DNA from: Cunninghamia lanceolata
Taxonomy: Eukaryota; Streptophyta; Pinopsida; Cupressales; Cupressaceae
Length of the DNA: 64,000 nt
Reading direction: 5' to 3'
NCBI GenBank assembly: GCA_027924645.1
Contig: BSBN01000860.1
Span: 3,286,001-3,350,000 of the forward strand
The notes beneath the pieces were generated by a model. The model had not been told where the DNA came from. It saw only the letters and a program-made list of their open reading frames with translations, and did not search any database. Position 1 is the first letter of the stretch; each line of letters starts with the position of its first letter. Position numbers and translations under genes: made by a program. Below are positions 1 through 10,587 of this stretch, piece by piece.

Positions 1-74
1 AGGGGTGGGAATAGGACCATCAAACCTTTATCAACCAACAGTCTTAGAATCAGCCAAGTAAGGGAACATCACAC

Positions 75-711
75 TGCATTTCCTTAGCTAATTCGGTATT
101 AGGCCGAGACCTATTTTATGTATGTTTGTAATGCCGACCTTGGAGAATGATCCAACGGTTGATGATGGTAATGCTGACCTTGATGAACATTCCAAGGTTG
201 ATGTAGTGTATAAATACTTGCAATTGAGTCGAGGAAAGTGTGTCCTTGTGTGAAAAATGCGAAGATAAGTAAGGAAGAGAAAAAGCAGAGCAGAGCAGAA
301 GAGTATTGCACTTCAAGGGAACTGAATTCAAGCATGGAGTAGATGCTAACATCTCAGTTCAAAACCCTTGGCAGTGAGCCACCTCTTGGCAGTGAGCCTT
401 TTTCCAGGCAGTGAACCCTATTGGCAGTGAGCCTCTGATTTTCGGTATTGTGCTTTACATATATATCTTGTGGGTTAACCCCCACCGTGGTTTTTCCAGT
501 GACAGGGTTTTCCACGTAAAAATCTGGTGTCTCTTGTGTATGATCTTGCAATTGTGTTTATGTTTTTGTGTTTATGTTTTTGAGTTTATGCTTTCATGAC
601 TTAATTATAACAAACAGTGAACAAGTGTTTAATGTTTTGAAGCGCAGAATTATTTAAGTAATAAGACAACTGATTCACCCCCCCCTCTCAATTGTCTGGT
701 TCATTTCAACA
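75..711 (+). repeat. 5' LTR remnant (R-U5 part)
   Basis: This segment aligns with 5938-6573, including the shared TATA box, the repeated GGCAGTGAGCC motif and the terminal TTTCAACA. Upstream of about position 75 the similarity falls away although the 3' LTR continues for another 824 bp. The first 74 bases may be diverged U3 or foreign flank. Confidence 0.85.
209..216 (+). promoter_or_regulatory. LTR TATA box
   Basis: TATAAATA in the 5' LTR, repeated identically at 6072-6079 in the 3' LTR. It is the likely core promoter of the Copia element, about 500 bp before the LTR end. Confidence 0.6.
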
Positions 712-713
712 AT

Positions 714-726
714 TGGTATCAGAGCC
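714..726 (+). other. Primer-binding site, initiator-Met tRNA type
   Basis: TGGTATCAGAGCC starts two bases after the LTR terminus at 711. It is complementary to the 3' end of plant initiator methionine tRNA, the usual primer of plant Copia elements. It fixes the 5' LTR boundary. Confidence 0.9.
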
Positions 727-769
727 AAGTTCCTCAGAAGAAAGCTTGACCACTTGAGGCTGATCCAGG

Positions 770-1623
770 ATGTCGTATAAGAAGGAAAGTCCGCGGTTCG
801 ATGGAACAAACTACTTCATCTAGAAGATCCGTATGAAAACCCATCTCCTCTGCTTGGGTTATAGTGTTTGGAAAATAACTCAAAATAAGTATGAAATATC
901 GAAGAATGGTTTGCAAACTGAAGATGAGATCTAGGAATTTGAGTTGAACATAAAAGCCAAAGATGCCTTGGTGAGCGCCTTATCCGACGTTGAAGTAACA
1001 AGGATCATGGAGCTGGAAACTGCTTATGAAATCTAGGAAAAGCTGAAGAATCTATATGAAGGAGATGAATCTGTGAAGAGCACCAAGTTGCAGAGTTTGA
1101 AGGCAAAATATGAATGTTTGAAGATGAGCGAAGATGACAACATAACATCCTTCAAGCAAAAGGTCGACAAACTTGTGAGTAGCATTAGAAGTGTAGGAGG
1201 AAAGATTGAGGATATTGAAGTTGTGAACAAAATTCTTAGATCACTGCCTAAATCTTATTGTCATAAAGTGGCCGCAATTGAAGAAATAATTACAGTAACC
1301 AAGATTACAAAAGATCAACTGCTAGGGAAGCTGACTACCTTTGAAATGAGAGAACTTGGTGATTCACTTCCAAAGACAGAGACTGCTTTCAAGGCCAACA
1401 CTTCAGAAAGAACCCCCAGATCTGAAAAGTACAAGGTGGAACCAGATTATGAGCTTGAAGAACTTGAAGCCAACTTTGTTAACAGTCTGCCCAGAGGTAT
1501 TGGTAAGTTCAAAGGCAAATTACCTTTCAAATGTTTTAGTTGTGGTAAAGTTGGTCATTATGCTTCTAGGTGCCCCACAAGAGTTCCCAAGCCAAGACCA
1601 GATAGACCTAGGATTTCAAAGAA
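770..1623 (+). pseudogene. Copia gag (nucleocapsid), broken
   Basis: The frame begins at ATG 770 and carries a recognisable Copia Gag: an N-terminal FDG-containing segment, a UBN2-type central region and a CCHC zinc knuckle (CFSCGKVGHYASRC, about 1531-1572). Gag packages the element RNA into virus-like particles. TAG codons at 821, 932 and 1034 interrupt it; those at 821 and 1034 fall where the family has Trp. A one-base loss near 1615 shifts the frame just after the knuckle. The first long open stretch therefore starts only at 1073. Confidence 0.88.
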
Positions 1624-2127
1624 ATGTTATTATTTGAAGATCTTGATGATGATGGAGTATCAGATGGTGAACCAGATAATGCTAGTACTTTTGGAAATGA
1701 ATGCTTGTTTATTGCTATTAAAGAACTTGTGTCTACTAATCCTGCTAGCTGTGTGAAGGAAGAGAAACCAATGGAAAGTGCCTTGGCTGCTCAGATTGTT
1801 GAAGACAAAGATGAATGGGTTATTGATAGTGGATGCTCTCATCACATGACTGGTGACAAAAGTAAGTTCATAAGTTTGGAAACATATGATGGAGGACTGG
1901 TTAGGTTCGGTGATGATACAGCTGGTAAGATCTGTGGCAAAGGATCCATTTCTTTTGATGGCAAGCATAACACTGATGATGTCTTATATGTGAAGGGATT
2001 AAAGCACAATCTCTTAAGTGTTGGTCAGATGTGTGGCAAAGGTTATGATCTTAATTTCAAGGACAATGGATGCAAGATCTTGGAAAGCTCCGGAACAGTG
2101 ATTGCAACTAGTAAAAAGACGAGGTAA
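1624..2127 (+). pseudogene. Copia protease and start of gag-pre-integrase region
   Basis: The acidic linker after gag is followed by WVIDSGCSHHMTG (about 1816-1854), the aspartic protease DSG signature of Copia elements, which cleaves the polyprotein. A one-base gain in an A-run near 2112-2117 shifts the reading frame, so the frame ends at 2127 while the homologous sequence continues in the next one. It belongs to the same ancestral polyprotein as its neighbours. Confidence 0.87.
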
Positions 2128-4084
2128 CATTTATCATTTGAAAGGGACTAATGAATATTGTTTGCTAGCCCAGAATGATGAAAGTTGGTTGTGGCATAAA
2201 AGGGTGTGTCATATCAATTTTGACAATATTGTGAAAATAAGTTCCACTCAGGCTGTAAGAGATCTGCCCAAGCTTGTGAAGCCTGCTGATACTTTGTGCA
2301 AGGAGTGCCAATTTGGAAAACAAACACGAATAAGTTTCAAGAGCAAGGATCAATCTGTTGATGGACTACTAAAATTAGTGCATACAGATCTATGTGGACC
2401 TACCAGAGTAAGAAGTCTACAAGGAGACAGGTATTTCATGTTGCTGATTGATGATTATTCTAGAATGACTTGGGTTACCTTCTTAAAAGAAAAAGTAGAA
2501 GCCCTAGAAAAGTTCAAAGCATTCAAGGCAATGGTTGAGAATGAGCTAGACTTGAAGATAAAGTGCTTGAGGTCTGATAGAGGTGGAGAGTTTACATCAA
2601 ATGAGTTTAACTTCTTCCGTGAAGAACAAGGGATAAAGAGACAATTATCTGCACCTAGGACTCCACAACAAAATGGAGTAGTCGAAAAGAAAAACAGGAC
2701 AATTCAAGAGGCTTCTAGAACAATGATGGAGGCTGACCTACCAGAAGTCTATTGGAGAGAGGCAATTCACACTGTTGTATACATCCTTAACAGAGTCCAA
2801 GTAAGAGGTAACAGTTCTAAGACTCCTTATGAATTGTGGCATGGTAAAGCTCCTACTGTGAAATATTTCAAAGTCTTTGGTAGCAAGTGTTATATCAGAA
2901 GAGATGAAGATCTAGGTAAGTTTGATATAAGATGTGATGAAGGCATCTTCCTTGGATACTCTACCAAGAGCAAGGCCTACCGATGTTACAATAACAGGTT
3001 GAAGAAGATCACTGAGAGTGCAAATGCCAAGGTTGATGAAAGCAAGGAAAAGGTATCAAGTGGATATGAATCTGATGAACCGGATGTCTCTACAAGCAAA
3101 GTAGTTGTGCAGCAAGAAGAAAACGCAAAGGAAGAAGAAGAACAAACTCCGAAAATCATTACTAAGACACCCAGGTATGTGAAGTTAAATCACTCTGAAG
3201 ATCAAATCATAGGAGATAAGAGCAAAGGAGTTCAGACCAGAAGAAGAGCTGCTGATGAACAGGTTAATTATTATTTGATTTCTCAAGTGGAACCTAAAAA
3301 TGTAAATGAAGCTTGCAATGATGAAAATTGGGTAAAGGCCATGGAAGAAGAACTGAAGCAGATAGAGAAGAATAAGACTTGGGATCTTGTTCCCAGACCA
3401 ACAGATAAAAATGTAATTGGCACCAAATGGGTCTTCAGGAACAAGATGAATGAGAATGGTGAAGTGGTAAGAAACAAAGCGAGGTTGGTATGCAAAGGAT
3501 ATTCTCAAGTTGAAGGTATAGATTTTGAGGAAACATTTGCACCAGTGGCAAGAATTGAAGCAATAAGAATGTTTTTAGCTTTTGCAACCTACAAAGACTT
3601 CAAGGTATATCAAATGGATGTAAAGTCTGCATTCTTGAATGGAGAATTGAAAGAAGAAGTCTATATTGAACAACCGGAAGGATTCCAGTCATCAGATCAG
3701 GGTGACATAGTGTGCATATTGAAGAAAGCATTGTATGGACTAAAACAAGCCCCCAGGGCCTGGTATGCAAGATTGGATAAACATCTGATACAGTTAGGGT
3801 TCAGTAAGGGTACTACCGACAGCAATCTCTATTTCAAGATCACTGATGAACAAATCCTGATTATTGCAGTCTTTGTTGATGACATTATCTTTGGAGGCAA
3901 TGAAGGTATGTGCATGGTTTTTGCTGGGGAAATGCAAAATGAATTTGAAATGTCCATGTTTGGTGAGATGAATTTCTTTTTAGGTCTGCAAATAAATCAA
4001 TCAGATAAAGGTATCTTCATTTATCAGTCTAAGTATGCAAAAGAGTTGTTAAGAAGTTTGAGATGGAAGACTCTAAACCGGTAA
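2102..4084 (+). pseudogene. Copia integrase and reverse transcriptase
   Basis: A 660-codon open stretch. The gag-pre-integrase zinc-finger region ([10 protein letters not shown], then CKEC) comes first. It is followed by the integrase core with D in HTDLCGP, D in RSDRGGEF and E in [10 protein letters not shown], and then the Copia RT with [34 protein letters not shown] and the catalytic FVDD. Integrase inserts the cDNA and RT copies the RNA. The frame is open throughout but is cut from its C-terminal part by a one-base deletion near 4047. Confidence 0.93.
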
Positions 4085-4823
4085 GCACTCCCATGGCAAC
4101 TGGTTGTACGTTGAGTAAAAATGATGATTCACCTATGGCAGATCAGAAAAGATATAGATCTATGATTGGAGGATTACTTTATCTGACCCAAACCAGACCT
4201 GACATAATGCATGCAGTTTGTCTTGTGGCAAGATTTCAAGCAGAACCTAAAGAGTCACATGTGATGGCAGTCAAGAGAATACTAAGATACTTGAAAGGCT
4301 CAATAGATTATGGTTTGTGGTATCCAAAAAACAATAATTTCACTCTCAGTGCATACACTAATGTAGATTGGGCCGAAGATGTGGATGACAGGAAAAGTAC
4401 AAGTGGAGGTGCATTCTTCTTAGGAAAAAGGCTGGTATCTTGGTTAAGCAAGAAACAAGACTCAATATCTCTGTCTACTGCAGAAGCAAAATACATTGCT
4501 GCAGCATGTAGTTGCACTCAAGTGTTATGGATGAAGCAGACATTGAAGGACATCCGAGTTGTGTATGAAGATCCAATTGCAGTCTTTTGTAACAATACAA
4601 GTGCCATAAACATATCAAAGAATCCAGTAATGCATTCAAGGACAAAGCACATATCCATAAGATATCACTTTCTGAGAGAAAAGGTGACAGAGAATGAAGT
4701 CAAGATGGAATATGTATCTACAAATATCAAATTGCAGACATTTTCACTAAGCCTCTGCCTAAGGATACTTTTGAGTATCTCAGAGAAAAGTTAGGGGTTA
4801 TCACCCCTCCTGCTCTAAACTAA
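4063..4823 (+). pseudogene. Copia RNase H and polyprotein C-terminus
   Basis: This continues RT after the frameshift near 4047. It carries the connection region (TRPDIMHAV, RILRYLKG), the RNase H core (STSGGAFFLG, SLSTAEAKYIA) and the HIxIRYHFLRE motif near the end. Another frameshift near 4725 moves the last part (through the DIFTKPLP-like segment) to a third frame ending at TAA 4821-4823. RNase H degrades the RNA template. Confidence 0.9.
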
Positions 4824-5113
4824 GATGCACAGAAGTGCATTAGTCCAAAGGTACCTAAAAATCCATCTCCAGATCCGGATTGATGCCTGTAAGGGCTACT
4901 TCTCAGGGGGAGTAGTCAGATGAAGAGATTGAATCAGAGCAGCAGAGTGAAAGTATGTGCCATTTGCCATCGATGTCAAAGGGGGAGAGAAATCATGTGA
5001 AAAACTCAAAGAGAAAGAGTGCAGATGTGTAAAGAGATAGGGGGAGAATCTTGTCTTGATGGCTGTTGTAGTTTTTCACATCATATGTTGCCATCAATGA
5101 CAAAAGGGGAGAT
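4824..5113 (+). other. Untranslated tail with repeated polypurine tracts
   Basis: AGGGGGAG occurs at 4905-4912, 4980-4987 and 5039-5046, and a related AAAAGGGGAGA lies at 5102-5112 directly before the 3' LTR. The last is the functional-position polypurine tract that primes plus-strand synthesis. Repeated tracts of this kind are known from Sirevirus-like Copia elements. Confidence 0.75.
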
Positions 5114-6573
5114 TGTTGCAAGTATGTGCCTAATCGGTGTTGTCATTGATGTCAACATATCTTTGTTGTCATTGATGTCAACTATATCCTATTTTGTTAT
5201 TTGGTTAGAAGCTTTATATGTTGAGGATATTGAGAAACTTAGCCCCTCCGGAAGAATCAGAAAGGAAACAGTGAAGACAATGAGTTGCATACTGAAGAAC
5301 AGCCCAGAAGACTGCTCTGCATTTCTTGGAGAATGAAGATCTTGGTCTGCAGATTGGAAGTTATTTAGAGGCATGTCTGAAGATGTTAAATCTTGAGTTT
5401 GAGCCTCCGGTATGAAGAATTGAGTGAGTTACATTCACCAGAGTAAAACTTGTTTTTTCTGATTATTCACTGGTGATAGGGAGAAAGTATTTTGCTCCGC
5501 ATTGAATTATTTTGCTCTACGGTTCTAGCGGGAAGTCTGGGATGATGATAAGTGCCTACAACTACAATGGTTCATGAATTTGTGGTCCGCAAACTATCTT
5601 TCTTTTATGACAGTTGAAGACAGTGAAGCTCATGTGCTCCGGTGTGAAGAATCTCATGGATAAAGTGGTTAGAGTTTGTGCAGTTGCTCCTAGTGATTAC
5701 AACATGCTTGTGGATGCCTCATGATTGTGTTCCTGCATTTACATGGGTCCGCAATAAGGAATTGCGGATCGTGTTTGAAGTTTGTTCCCAGATAACGTAG
5801 CGTGTAACCAGTCCTAGCCGACTTGGTTAATACCAGTGATTGCGGAGATGTATTGAAGATTGTAGAAGCATGTAGTGGCGTGGAAGATTGTGTTTGAGTC
5901 CCAGCTAAGGCATGGAGTGATCTGCATACATCTTTACTACATTTCCTTAGCTAATTCGATATTAGGCCTAGACCTATTTTATGTATGTTTGTAATGCCAA
6001 CCTTGGAGAATGATCCAATGGTTCATGATTGTAATGCCGACCTTGATGAACATTCCAAGGTTGATGTAGTGTATAAATACTTGCAATTGAGTCGAGGAAA
6101 GTGTGTCCTTGTGTGAAAAATGCAAAGATAAGGAAGAGAAAAAGCAGGGCAGAGCAGAAGAGTATTGCACTTCAATGGAACTGAATTCAGGCATGGAGTA
6201 GATGCTAACATCTCAATTCAAAACCCTTGGCAGTGAGCCACCCTTTGGCAGTGAGCCACCTCTTAGCAGTGAGCCTTTTTTTGGGCAGTGAACCCTATTG
6301 GCAGTGAGCCTTTGATTTTCGGTATTGTGCTTTACATATATATCTTGTGGGTTAACCCCCACCGTGGTTTTTCCCTTAACAGGGTTTTCCACGTAAAAAT
6401 CTGGTGTCTCTTGTATATGATCTTGCAATTGTGTTTATGTTTTTGAGTTTATGCTTTCATGACTCAATTATAACAAACAGTGGACAAGTGTTTAATGTTT
6501 TGAGGCGCAGAATTATTTAAGTAATAAGACAACTGATTCACCCCCCCTCTTAGTTGTCTGGTTCATTTCAACA
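5114..6573 (+). repeat. 3' LTR of the Copia element, 1460 bp
   Basis: It starts TGTTG directly after the polypurine tract and ends CAACA, the expected inverted termini. It has tandem copies of TTGTCATTGATGTCAAC near its start, a TATA box at 6072-6079, and four to five copies of GGCAGTGAGCC around 6228-6310 in the transcribed part. Confidence 0.93.
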
Positions 6574-7059
6574 ATATCCTCTTCGATTTCCTTCTATTTC
6601 TAACTCATGTGAATCTAATTAATTAAAATAATTAAATAATTCCATTAATTATCCTTTCTCATCCTCTCTTATCCCTTTCGATTTATTTCTACTTCTAACT
6701 AGTGTGCAACAAGTTAAAATAAATAAATAAATATCTTATCATATCTTGTTCATGATTTATCCTCATCCTTGTCCTTTTTTTTCCCAAAAATCTTATCCTT
6801 ATCCATCTTCAAATCTTATCCTTATCAATCCATCGAAGAAATTATAAATTAAACCAATCGCAAGTCATAATCATCCATCGGTTGAATGCAAACTTATGTT
6901 GCTGAGTTGAGCACCTCACATTACTTCTTTCAATCATAAATCCTAGAGCACAACCGCCATCACTGATGAAACAAGGTTACATTGGTGAGATATTTTATTG
7001 TTTTTGCTATTTTGCATGCAACTTTAGCTCAATCAGAGGTATGGTTTAGTTTAGATTAA
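6574..7059. other. AT-rich spacer
   Basis: No gene or clear repeat is seen between the Copia 3' LTR and the Penelope remnant. It contains short AT runs only. Confidence 0.5.
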
Positions 7060-7089
7060 AGGGTTTAATGTTATTTTAATCTCTTTGCA

Positions 7090-7251
7090 TTTTGTTCTAA
7101 ATTAAGCATATACACAAATAGAGCAACCAGTTTGTCCAATGTATGGTACCCCACATGAGCTTTCAACTTTATAAACCCCAAAATTATGATAAGTTTCCCT
7201 ACGATCCTTAATGGATTTGATCATTCTCCTTGATTTGTTATGTGGTTTAAA
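7090..7251 (-). pseudogene. Penelope linker and GIY-YIG endonuclease start
   Basis: The minus strand reads FKPHNKSRRMIKSIKDRR, then GVYKVESSCGVPYIGQTG at about 7180-7127. This is the GIY...YIG pair with the Cys-containing insert typical of Penelope endonucleases, which nick target DNA for target-primed reverse transcription. The frame breaks shortly afterwards, and the catalytic Arg/Glu part cannot be followed. The first Cys of the usual CxC pair is Ser. Confidence 0.82.
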
Positions 7252-7329
7252 GGTCATCCTGATGCACTTCTCTTTATGGTTTTTAAAATCTTATTGAAGA
7301 TCCAAAGAGTCCTCCATAATCTAATAATT

Positions 7330-8010
7330 TTCATGGCATAGCCTAGCATCTTTAAAAACTCTTGCAATTTGTTTATTTCTATATCCATTTTTCTTGAAAA
7401 CCCAAGACAAGTACCCAATTTCTTGTTCAATATGCTCCTCATCACATAGTTGGAAGACTCTGGTAGCGAGTATCTTTAGGGCACCTACATTTTGGGTTGG
7501 GTGATGATGAGAAGAAGCATGAGGATAAAGGTCAATAGCTTTCCTATACACTTGACACGACAAAGACCCGTCAAGTTTTCTAGAGGGGACATCAACAAAA
7601 GGTAATTTCCATCATTCTATAGCTCCTCAATAAACTTATAATTGTCCACAATGTTGTTTAAGTGGGCGTGAAACTCCTTCAATTTATCTAAACTAAGCTA
7701 CCAGGTTAGGTCAGTATCATCAACATTACACTTTCATGATCTATGTTTAAACAAAAAGTTATTGAGAGCTTTCTCTTCACAATAATCCATAAAAATATCA
7801 GCCGCTACCAAAAATAGTAATGACCCCATTGTAACACCACATCAAAACTTATCAAAATTTCATCCTCCACCTCCTTGTCTTTAAGCTCTCAATAAAATGA
7901 ATTGAATCCTTTATGAATGAACAAGTCTTATCCACTAGTGATTTGATTTTCTTTAAAAGGTAAGCCACCAATTTGTATGTAGAAGAATCGATGGTATCAA
8001 TGATACGTCT
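7330..8010 (-). pseudogene. Penelope RT core and thumb
   Basis: The minus strand from 8010 reads IIDTIDSSTYKLVAYLLKK, then SFIKDSIHFIESLK, a jump over part of the palm, a MGSLLF motif (GSPLSP equivalent), the catalytic box as NVDD instead of YVDD, and then GSLSCQVYRKAIDLYPHA, SHHHPTQ and ICDEE-like LCDEEHIEQEI motifs. Between SFDVV and MGSLLF roughly 70 residues expected in the family are missing, a deletion inside the palm. Two in-frame stops and frameshifts are present. Confidence 0.87.
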
Positions 8011-10582
8011 TGTTGTAGCCATACGAAATTTTTCGTATTGAGTCATCTTTTGAGTCGAATTCTAGACATTCCTCATTTTGTGAGTCATAATTGAATCCTT
8101 GTTTCCCATGGTCATGAAGGTTGTTTTTGTTGTTTCTAGTAAGTGTCTTTGCAGGGCCAACAAAAGGTGCTTTCCAACACATCAAGCAAGGCGAGGATGA
8201 GAAGTTGGATGAGGAAGGAAAGGCAAGACAATCTAAGGTGTGGAAATGGTACATTGAAACTCAAGAAGTGTGTCTATAAGGAGTGTCCAAGTTTCAAGGT
8301 GAAACCGTGAAAAAAGGGTGCATAAGTGAGAAAGTGTGTGCCTCCTGAAGGAAATGTCCAAAATTCAATGGCAAAACACAAAAAAAAAGTGCATAATAGG
8401 TCAAAATAAGCACTTTCAAGTAAAAGCAAGGGCTTAGCAAGGCAAAAGGCGTGCTTTCGGGACTTTAGTGAAAGGGGTATAGCAAGTCAACTTCAAATTA
8501 GAATAAAAAGTGAACTTTAAGTGAAAAAGTGACTTAAATGAAAATGTCAACATGAAATTAGAACAAAAAGTGAACTTTTTGGTCCAAAAGTGTCTCAAGT
8601 GACAAAAGGGAATAGTTTTTCACTTAATCAACAATATCAATTATAAAACATGAAAAAAGGATGCATAGTGAGAAAGCATGCATTTCAAGACTTAAATGTC
8701 AACTTTAAAACATGAAAAAAGGTGCATACGTGAGAAAGCACGCGCTTCATGGGGAAGATGACATGTTTTAAGTGAAAAATATGAAAAACTACACCCATAT
8801 CCCCAAAAGTGCACTTAGGTGAGGAAAGTAACTTAAGTGAACATGAAATTAGTAGAAAAAGTGCATACAAGCCTCAAAGCATGCCCGTGCATTAAGTGAA
8901 CTCCAAATTAGAAAAAAAAAGGTGCATGAGTGTCTCAAAAGCACTCTAGGAGAGAGAAGATCACTTAAGACAACTTCAAATTAGAACAAAAGTGAACTTT
9001 AAGTGAAAACTTACATAAGTTGTCCAATGTCCATGAAGAATTAGAATAAAAAGTTGCATAAGTGAAAAAAAGCATGCTTTTTTGCATAAGTGACAATGCC
9101 AACTTGGAAATATAACAAAAGGTGTGCCTAAGTCACTTAAGTTAATTCAAAAACATCAAAAGTTGCTCTCATGACTCAGAAGTGTGCACTTGGGGAGGAA
9201 ATAATCAAGTTTCAAGTGAGAAAATTTGTCCTTAAACTCAAAAGCATGCCCTCTACATGGAGAAGTCCAAGTTTCACCTTCGAAACACAAAAAAATGCCA
9301 TTGAAGAATGTTTTCCAGAAAATTCTTCAAGTTTCATTGTAGTTGTCCAAGTTTTCATCCAACATCTATAGTAGTCATCATTGGAAACATTATCATTTCC
9401 TTGATTCTTCCTCCAAGGCACTTCAAGATTGATAATTTGTCTCATAAAAGGTCTTCATCATTGATAAGGTCTAAGGCACTAAATACTGAACTTAACAAGT
9501 TTCTGAGAAATGAATCAAATTCAAGTCACCAAGATTGTTTGGTGAGTAGCCAATGGTCGTTAGGGTTTGGTTTCAAGTTTCTTGAAAGGATCTACCATAG
9601 TCAAAATGAAGGTGCAGCATCAAAATCACCAAGAGGAGCCAATCAACACCAAACTAGCTATTTTTTGGCCGTGATACTTTTAGCTACAACTAATTTTAGT
9701 TGTTGCTTTTTTGGGGAGACAGCTATTTAAAGATGATCTTCTAAAAGATCTATTCAAAGATGTTCTATTTTTAGATGATCTTCTAGAAGGTCTATTTGTT
9801 GTAGCCTATGATCTTATCAGAAATCTATTTTGGAAATTTCTTATTTTAATTGATGTATTTATGAATGATTTGATATTTCAGGTTTGCTTGATTTGCAAGT
9901 GAACTATTCTTAGCATAGGGACTATAGCTTCTTTTTATTTATTTTTAGATATAGAATATTGTCAATACTTATAAATAAGTTCTATTGGCACTTAGATTTG
10001 ATGGAATATAAATTTTATGCCTACTTGCTGTTGAAATTTTTGTTTAAGCTCACTTATGTGTTCTTGTGATATTGTAATTGTGTGAATTGAATATCATTCG
10101 ATAGTTATTGTAGACTTTGTATTGCTATAATTATTGATTTGGGCTTTGTAGCTTTGTATACAAATCTTTGTATTCAATTCATAATATCTTGTACGTTTTC
10201 CAATTCAAGCTTTGTGTCATACTCGTGTTTTCTAGTCTTTACTTTTAGCTAGAAAGAGTAATAGCTATTTAGGTTGTTTGCTTTAGAGATAAAAGACAAA
10301 AAAAAATCTCTCGTCTTGAATAGATGTGCTGATAAGCCTTGTGCCCTTGCCCAAGAACTAAAAAGATGGGCAATTTCTTTCATTTGTTTGCAATGCATGC
10401 TCAAAACCTAGAGATTTAGCTTGTACATATTGTAACAAGCTAGAGGTCATTTCTTGAGGTTCTAGTGTTTAGTTTAATTTTAAGTTACAAGGGAGCTTCC
10501 CCTTCTGATTTGAAAAAAGGTTTATCATTACATGGTGTTCCATTTTGTATTATCTTGAAAGGGGCAAATTAAAACACTAACA
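8011..10582 (+). mobile_element. Probable solo LTR (2572 bp) inside the Penelope element
   Basis: It begins TGTTGTAG and ends CTAACA. It is flanked by cgtct (8006-8010) and tgtct (10,583-10,587), a 5-bp target duplication with one transition. It interrupts Penelope RT, and its removal restores the frame. No pol motifs are present. A TATAAATA lies at 9970-9977. Bases 8250-9190 carry many degenerate copies of a motif close to GTGCATAAGTGAGAAAGC. It could instead be a small non-autonomous LTR element, because I cannot exclude a second LTR copy. Confidence 0.78.
9970..9977 (+). promoter_or_regulatory. TATA box of the solo LTR
   Basis: TATAAATA about 610 bp before the right LTR end, the expected place for a U3/R promoter if the LTR is in plus orientation. 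Confidence 0.4.
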
Positions 10583-10587
10583 TGTCT

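Larger units (their letters stand above)
1..6573 (+). mobile_element. Ty1/Copia LTR retrotransposon, decayed, nearly full length
   Basis: The order is 5' LTR remnant, primer-binding site, gag, protease, integrase, reverse transcriptase, RNase H, polypurine tracts and 3' LTR. Integrase before reverse transcriptase is the Copia arrangement. The two LTR copies match over about 636 bp, with roughly 4-5% differences by eye, so the insertion is old. The coding region has three nonsense codons in gag and at least four frameshifts, so this copy cannot make its own polyprotein. The 3' LTR ends at 6573; the matching target duplication lies outside the window or is lost. Confidence 0.93.

Noticed and set aside
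9308..9730. 140-codon open frame
   Set aside because: It lies inside the U3 region of a solo LTR and shows no known domain; probably chance.
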